A stretch of 64,000 nucleotides of DNA from Pseudomonas sp. FP198 (GTDB lineage Bacteria > Pseudomonadota > Gammaproteobacteria > Pseudomonadales > Pseudomonadaceae), in the NCBI RefSeq assembly GCF_030687895.1, contig NZ_CP117452.1, positions 5,795,310 to 5,859,309 of the forward strand. Direction: 5' to 3'. The position numbers and the translations under genes are program-made. The notes under the pieces were generated by a model, which did not search any database, had not been told where the DNA came from, and saw nothing but the letters and a program-made list of their open reading frames with translations. Each line of letters begins with the position of its first letter. The first letter of the stretch is position 1. Positions 59,481 through 64,000 of this stretch are shown piece after piece.

Positions 59481-60851
59481 TTATTTGCCGATGCAGAAGC
59501 TGGAGAAGATCCGCCCCAGCAAGTCATCGGAACTGAAGGCTCCGGTGATTTCACCCAGGGAATGCTGCGCTTGGCGCAGATCTTCGGCCAGCAACTCACC
59601 GGCGCCTGCCAGGGTCAGCTGCGCACGACCGTGCTCCAGGGCAGCGCTGGCGTGACGCAATGCTTCAAGATGCCGGCGGCGAGCGCTGAAGCTGCTTTCC
59701 GATGTCTGCTCATAGCCCATGCAGGCCTTGAGATGATCGCGCAGTAACTCCAGGCCTTCACCGGCCGCCTTCGCGCTCAGGCTGATAGTGACGTGGCCAT
59801 CGTCGCTCACTTCGAGGGCTATCGCTTCTCCCGTCAGGTCTGCCTTGTTGCGAATCAAGGTGACTTTTGCCGGATCCGGACGAACCTCCAGGAATTCAGG
59901 CCACAAAGCGAAAGGATCGCTTGCTTCCGGCGCACTGGCATCCACCACCAGCAACACGCGATCAGCCTCGCCAATAGCCTTGAGGGCCCGCTCCACGCCG
60001 ATTTTCTCGACCTGGTCGTCGGTATCGCGCAAGCCAGCGGTGTCCACGACGTGCAGCGGCATGCCGTCGATGTGGATATGTTCACGCAGGATGTCCCGGG
60101 TGGTGCCGGCGATCTCGGTAACGATGGCAGCCTCGCGCCCGGCCAGGGCGTTCAAGAGGCTGGACTTACCGGCATTGGGGCGGCCGGCAATGACCACAGT
60201 CATGCCGTCGCGCAACAAAGCCCCCTGCCCGGCTTCCCTCAAGACTGTGGATAATTCATCGCGCACCTTGTCGAGCATGCTCAACACGTGGCCGTCGGCG
60301 AGAAAATCGATTTCCTCTTCGGGGAAATCGATGGCCGCCTCGACGTAGATCCGCAGACCGATCAGTTGCTCGGTTAGGTTATGCACACGCTGTGAAAACG
60401 CTCCCTGTAATGACCGTAACGCGTTGCGTGCAGCCTGCGCAGAACTGGCTTCGATCAGATCGGCGATCGCCTCGGCCTGAGCCAGGTCGAGTTTGTCATT
60501 GAGAAAGGCCCGCTCGCTGAACTCACCCGGCCGGGCCAGGCGGCAACCCAACTCGAGGCAACGCTGGAGCAGCATGTCCAGGACGACGGGGCCGCCATGC
60601 CCCTGCAGTTCCAGCACATCCTCGCCGGTGAATGAGTTCGGCCCAGGGAAATACAAGGCCAGGCCTTCATCGAGGACATGTTTGTCAGCGTCAAGAAAAG
60701 GTCCGTAGTGAGCGAAGCGCGGTTTCAGTTCGCGGCCGCTGATAGCCTTGGCCGCAACGCCAGCCAAAGGCCCCGAAATACGGACGATGCCGACCCCGCC
60801 GCGACCTTGGGCGGTGGCGACGGCGGCGATGGTTTCACGCGGTGCGCTCAT
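59481..60851 (-). CDS. mnmE: tRNA modification GTPase MnmE
   Basis: 456 residues from the ATG at 60851; an upstream frame from 60869 is unneeded. Starts [22 protein letters not shown]; the G domain has [18 protein letters not shown], and the C-terminal motif FCIGK carries the catalytic Cys. It partners with MnmG in wobble-uridine modification. It is downstream of yidC across a terminator. Confidence 0.96.
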   Translation of the reverse strand: MSAPRETIAAVATAQGRGGVGIVRISGPLAGVAAKAISGRELKPRFAHYGPFLDADKHVLDEGLALYFPGPNSFTGEDVLELQGHGGPVVLDMLLQRCLELGCRLARPGEFSERAFLNDKLDLAQAEAIADLIEASSAQAARNALRSLQGAFSQRVHNLTEQLIGLRIYVEAAIDFPEEEIDFLADGHVLSMLDKVRDELSTVLREAGQGALLRDGMTVVIAGRPNAGKSSLLNALAGREAAIVTEIAGTTRDILREHIHIDGMPLHVVDTAGLRDTDDQVEKIGVERALKAIGEADRVLLVVDASAPEASDPFALWPEFLEVRPDPAKVTLIRNKADLTGEAIALEVSDDGHVTISLSAKAAGEGLELLRDHLKACMGYEQTSESSFSARRRHLEALRHASAALEHGRAQLTLAGAGELLAEDLRQAQHSLGEITGAFSSDDLLGRIFSSFCIGK

Positions 60852-60882
60852 AAACCGGTATCCAGACAAAAATGGCAGATAG

Positions 60883-60909
60883 CAAAACGCCCCACTAGGG
60901 GGCGTTTTG
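60883..60909. terminator. Terminator between yidC and mnmE
   Basis: CAAAACGCCCC / GGGGCGTTTTG with a 5-base loop in the gap between the yidC stop and the mnmE start, A/T-rich on both sides; on the minus strand the stem ends in TTTTG, ending the yidC transcript. Confidence 0.85.
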
Positions 60910-60930
60910 TGTGGTTATCCACAGGGCAAG

Positions 60931-62613
60931 TTACGCCTCGGCTTTTTTCGTGGCCGCTTCGATCTTACGCGTGATGTACCACTGCTGAGTGATGGACAAC
61001 ACGTTGTTCACAACCCAGTACAGCACAAGACCGGCCGGGAACCACAGGAAGAAGAAGGTGAAGATGATCGGCATCATTTTCATGACCTTCGCCTGCATCG
61101 GATCCGGAGGCGTCGGGTTCAGCTGCTGCTGGATGAACATGGTGGCGCCCATGATGATCGGCAGGATGAAGAACGGATCCTTGATCGACAGGTCGGTGAT
61201 CCACAGCATGAATGGTGCCTGGCGCATCTCTACGCTTTCCAGCAGAACCCAGTAAAGCGCGAGGAATACCGGCATCTGTACAAGAATCGGCAAGCAACCA
61301 CCCAGCGGGTTGATCTTCTCTTTCTTGTACAGCTCCATCATGGCCTGGGACATTTTCTGCCGGTCATCGCCATGCTGTTCTTTCAGGGCAGCCAGTTTCG
61401 GCGCCACTGCACGCATGCGAGCCATCGACTTGTAGCTGGCCGCCGACAACGGGAAGAAAATACCCTTGATCAGCATGGTCAGGAAGATGATCGACCAGCC
61501 CCAGTTGCCGACGATGCTGTGGATATGTTGCAGCAACCAGAAGATTGGCTGGGCAATGAACCACAGGAAACCGTAGTCGACGGTCAATTCCAGGCCAGGG
61601 GACAACTGCTTCAGCACGGCTTGGCTTTTCGGACCGGCATACAGAATGGCGCTGGTCTCGACTTTTGCACCTGGCGCTGCAGTCAACGCAGGGCCGGTAT
61701 AGCCGACGATGTAGTTGCCTTTACTGTCCTTGCGCGTCTGGACGACATTGTTTTCGCCCTTCTGCGGAATCCATGCCGTTACGAAGTAGTGTTGCAACCA
61801 GGCAACCCAGCCACCCTGAACGGTTTCTTTCAGCTGAGCCTTGTCCATGTCCTTCATGGACACTTTTTTGTACGGCTCCGAACTTGTCCACAGGGCAGCG
61901 CCCAGGTAAGTCGCGGTACCGGTGGCGGTGCTGGACGAAGGATCGTCACTGGCGTCGCGCTTCAACTGCGCGAACATCGCACCCGACCAGGGCTGAGCGC
62001 TCTGGTTGTCTACCAGATAGGAAACAGTCACGTCATACAGGCCGCGTTTCAGGGTGAAACGCTTGATGTAATTGACGCCGTCCTTGCTGAACTTCAGGTC
62101 GACGACCAGTTGGTCCTGGCCGTCAGCCAGCGGATAGACCTTCTTCTCGGCGGAATAAACCGGACGACCGGCCGGATTTGCGTCCGGGCCGTTGGCGCCA
62201 ATCAGGCCACTTTGAGCCAGATAGGTCCGCTCGTTACCGTTGTCGAACAACTGGAACGGGATTTCCGGGTGATCCTGGCGACGCGGATACAGCGGCAGCT
62301 TCAATTGAGCGACATCACCACCTTGTGGATCGATTGCCAGCTCGAGCACATCCGTCTTGATCTGAATCAGGTCCTTGCTGGCGGCCACGGGGGCTTCGGC
62401 TGGGGCGCTGGTGTCGCTCGCCGCGCGCGGGACATCGTCATTGCTGGCAGTGTTATTGCCAGTTGTTGTATCCGGCAGACTCGGTGCGGTATTGCTGGCT
62501 GCAACATTCTGAGTCGGCAGGGCAGCCTGGCCATAGTCCTGGTTCCATTTAAGGACCATGACGTAGGACACGATTGCCAGGGCGACGATCAGGATCGTGC
62601 GTTTGATATCCAT
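60931..62613 (-). CDS. yidC: Membrane protein insertase YidC
   Basis: 560 residues. An N-terminal transmembrane anchor (MDIKRTILIVALAIVSYVMV) precedes a large periplasmic domain (about 60-340) and five C-terminal membrane segments with PIFWLLQHIHSIVGNWGWSII and GGCLPILVQMPVFLALYWVL. It inserts small membrane proteins, including the AtpE-type, with or without Sec. It follows yidD by 2 bases on the same strand. Confidence 0.96.
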   Translation of the reverse strand: MDIKRTILIVALAIVSYVMVLKWNQDYGQAALPTQNVAASNTAPSLPDTTTGNNTASNDDVPRAASDTSAPAEAPVAASKDLIQIKTDVLELAIDPQGGDVAQLKLPLYPRRQDHPEIPFQLFDNGNERTYLAQSGLIGANGPDANPAGRPVYSAEKKVYPLADGQDQLVVDLKFSKDGVNYIKRFTLKRGLYDVTVSYLVDNQSAQPWSGAMFAQLKRDASDDPSSSTATGTATYLGAALWTSSEPYKKVSMKDMDKAQLKETVQGGWVAWLQHYFVTAWIPQKGENNVVQTRKDSKGNYIVGYTGPALTAAPGAKVETSAILYAGPKSQAVLKQLSPGLELTVDYGFLWFIAQPIFWLLQHIHSIVGNWGWSIIFLTMLIKGIFFPLSAASYKSMARMRAVAPKLAALKEQHGDDRQKMSQAMMELYKKEKINPLGGCLPILVQMPVFLALYWVLLESVEMRQAPFMLWITDLSIKDPFFILPIIMGATMFIQQQLNPTPPDPMQAKVMKMMPIIFTFFFLWFPAGLVLYWVVNNVLSITQQWYITRKIEAATKKAEA

Positions 62614-62615
62614 GA

Positions 62616-62861
62616 TTACTCGGCCATCGAAGAAGAACGGGAGGTAGGGATAGGCGGAACCGGGTCATAACCGCCGGGATTCCACGGATGACAGCGACCT
62701 AAACGACGAAAGGTCAGCCAGCCACCGCGCAGAAGACCATGATTTTCTATGGCTTCATACGCGTAGCAGGAACAACTGGGGTAGAAACGACAGTGGCTGG
62801 CCATCAGGGGACTGATGGCATAGCGATAAAACTGGATCGGAACGAGTGCCAGTTTACGCAT
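62616..62861 (-). CDS. yidD: Membrane protein insertion efficiency factor YidD
   Basis: 81 residues with the family core [23 protein letters not shown] and [12 protein letters not shown]. It is a small peripheral membrane protein encoded between rnpA and yidC. It overlaps the end of rnpA by 8 bases, so translation is probably coupled. Confidence 0.95.
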   Translation of the reverse strand: MRKLALVPIQFYRYAISPLMASHCRFYPSCSCYAYEAIENHGLLRGGWLTFRRLGRCHPWNPGGYDPVPPIPTSRSSSMAE

Positions 62862-63255
62862 CGGTGCTGTCTACCCCTACAGTCTCGGTGTTGGCTACCG
62901 GTGCTGGCTTGTTACGAGCCAGGCGTTTCCAGAGCTTGCCGAAATGCTGAATCAATTCGGGGTTTTCTACGTCACCCAAACCTTTGCGCGCGACGATAAC
63001 GATGTCCCAGCCGACCAGTGAATCCTGGTTCAGGCGAAACGATTCGCGCATCAGACGTTTGAGGCGATTGCGCTGAACGGAGAGCTTGACGCTCTTTTTC
63101 CCGATAACCAGCCCTAGGCGGGGGTGATCGAGATCGTTACTGCGCGCAAGGAGCAGGAGATTTTTCCCCGGAACCTTGCCGGTAGGGGAGTCAAAGACTG
63201 CCTTGAAATGCCGGGGTGTAAGCAGACGCTTTTCCCGACTGAAGTCCTGACTCAC
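62854..63255 (-). CDS. rnpA: Ribonuclease P protein component
   Basis: 133 residues from a GTG at 63255 ([17 protein letters not shown]). Longer upstream frames run into the rpmH region and are not used. The RNR motif is [12 protein letters not shown]. It binds the RNase P RNA to process tRNA 5' ends. The start lies 16 bases after the rpmH stop; a GGAG sits immediately before the GTG, so spacing of the ribosome site is tight and the start is less certain. Confidence 0.93.
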   Translation of the reverse strand: MSQDFSREKRLLTPRHFKAVFDSPTGKVPGKNLLLLARSNDLDHPRLGLVIGKKSVKLSVQRNRLKRLMRESFRLNQDSLVGWDIVIVARKGLGDVENPELIQHFGKLWKRLARNKPAPVANTETVGVDSTDA

Positions 63256-63271
63256 CTCCAGTGCCGGATTA

Positions 63272-63406
63272 TCAAACTGCCAGACGCGCACGACCTTTGG
63301 CGCGACGACGCGACAGGACGGCACGACCGTTCTTGGTAGCCATGCGAGCACGGAAACCGTGGGTACGAGCGCGTTTGATAGTGCTTGGTTGGAAAGTACG
63401 TTTCAT
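63272..63406 (-). CDS. rpmH: 50S ribosomal protein L34
   Basis: 44 residues, short enough to be missed by length cut-offs. The frame from ATG 63406 reads [20 protein letters not shown] and ends GRARLAV at the TGA at 63272-63274, the full L34 sequence. The ribosome site is AGGTAA upstream. It precedes rnpA in the usual order, and its leader contains a strong stem-loop. Confidence 0.96.
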   Translation of the reverse strand: MKRTFQPSTIKRARTHGFRARMATKNGRAVLSRRRAKGRARLAV

Positions 63407-63430
63407 GTCGTGTTACCTGGTTCGTCCACA

Positions 63431-63454
63431 ACGGGCCGGAATGGCCCCCGTTTT
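63431..63454. promoter_or_regulatory. Stem-loop in the rpmH leader
   Basis: AACGGGCC / GGCCCCCGTT with a 2-base bulge, just upstream of the rpmH ribosome site on the minus strand. It could stop transcripts from the origin side or regulate rpmH; its function is not known. Confidence 0.45.
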
Positions 63455-63633
63455 AAGAGACCGGGGATTCTAGAGAAAGCAAGCCTCTAGGTCAATTTCC
63501 AACCAGCGTTTCCTTTAAATAGATATCCAGCCCTCCTTTGCGGATTCGATGCAGAACGCTAGATATAGAAATAAAGAAGGGACTTATTTAAAGCTTTTCT
63601 GTAAAGCTTATAAAAGCAAGCAAGCCAACTGTC

Positions 63634-63906
63634 TGTGGATAACCCTATCAAGGCCTTATAAACCGCTGTGTACAGAGAATGACAACTACAGTGGAAAGCG
63701 GTGACAACCCTGTGCTGCGCTGTCGGATAAGCTGTGGGTGGAACGGGTAGTTATCCACAGAGCGGTTATCCACTGAGTTTGCCCCCCAGTTGTGCAACGA
63801 GCTCAGGGCTGGTTATCCACAGGGCTTATCCACCGACCGTCCGTCGTCTCTCGTTCCGGTAAGGCATTGATAAATCATGGACGATGCGCAAGCTGCATGT
63901 GGATAA
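63634..63906. other. Chromosomal origin (oriC) region, rpmH-dnaA gap
   Basis: DnaA boxes TGTGGATAA (63634 and 63898) and TTATCCACA (63751 and 63813) are perfect; TTATCCACT (63766) and TTATCCACC (63826) have one mismatch. An AT-rich stretch lies at about 63571-63620. The gap 63407-63973 has no gene. Location beside dnaA and box density fit the main Pseudomonas oriC. Collinear blocks with the mnmG-mnmE gap are listed under findings. Confidence 0.88.
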
Positions 63907-63973
63907 GTGCGCGACTGATCGCTACAATGGCCGCTTGTTTTTGCCTCACCGGCTTTCAACTCAGGGGATATCC

Positions 63974-64000
63974 GTGTCAGTGGAACTTTGGCAGCAGTGC
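63974..64000 (+). CDS. dnaA: Chromosomal replication initiator DnaA (first 9 codons)
   Basis: The GTG at 63974 starts (V)SVELWQQC, the usual Pseudomonas DnaA N-terminus, and the window ends after the ninth codon. Assignment rests on this short match, the adjacent rpmH and the DnaA-box cluster. Confidence 0.85.

Noticed and set aside
60907..62670. 587-codon open frame opposite yidC
   Set aside because: Antisense shadow of yidC.

Overview
The window reads as chromosomal DNA of a fluorescent pseudomonad (Pseudomonas fluorescens group). It is GC-rich and ends in the conserved Pseudomonas origin block: atp operon, parB-parA-rsmG-mnmG, mnmE, yidC-yidD-rnpA-rpmH, then the first 9 codons of dnaA. 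It carries REP elements of the GTGGGAGCGAGC type, a DeoR regulator (glmR) next to glmS, and an nrtR-controlled NAD salvage cluster arranged as in P. aeruginosa. This assignment rests on protein recognition and gene order; no database search was possible.

Left part (1-5.6 kb): housekeeping and orphan genes (Tim44-like membrane protein, SMI1/KNR4 protein, CPA2 antiporter, thioesterase, pyridoxal kinase, DUF3301). At 5.6-12.7 kb lies a zinc-starvation locus: two COG0523 GTPases (the second is ZigA-like), DUF1826, two small secreted proteins, folE2 (zinc-independent GTP cyclohydrolase) and a ZnuCBA-like ABC importer, with two palindromic Zur-type operators. In this sequence folE2 has lost its own stop and reads into the transporter ATPase gene, which is itself frameshifted.

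12.7-23.8 kb holds a DUF3617 protein, cardiolipin synthase, cyclopropane fatty acid synthase with an operator-like palindrome in its leader, a four-gene operon with 4-bp overlaps (three SPFH/HflK-HflC-like proteins, one with a His-rich N-terminus, plus a CPC-type metal P-ATPase), and a lone dihydrolipoamide dehydrogenase. 23.8-31.5 kb holds an uncharacterised DUF3142 lipoprotein/TPR pair, GST, LysR and an LTA-synthase-like sulfatase. 31.5-36.4 kb is NAD metabolism: pncA-pncB-nadE(-nudK) diverges from nadD2-nrtR, with two matching 17-bp palindromes between them. 36.9-42.6 kb is a tctCBA - talarate/galactarate dehydratase - FAD dehydrogenase operon for sugar-acid uptake and breakdown, with a GntR-like palindrome upstream and no regulator gene nearby.

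43.1-64.0 kb is the core block: glmS-glmR and glmU for UDP-GlcNAc synthesis, atpIBEFHAGDC, the partition and tRNA-modification genes, membrane insertion and RNase P, and the origin. Two intergenic regions (mnmG-mnmE and rpmH-dnaA) carry DnaA-box clusters whose short sequence blocks are collinear, so they look like duplicated origins. Three parS-like ParB sites lie 44-55 kb from dnaA, two of them inside coding sequences. No tRNA, rRNA, CRISPR array, insertion sequence or prophage was seen.
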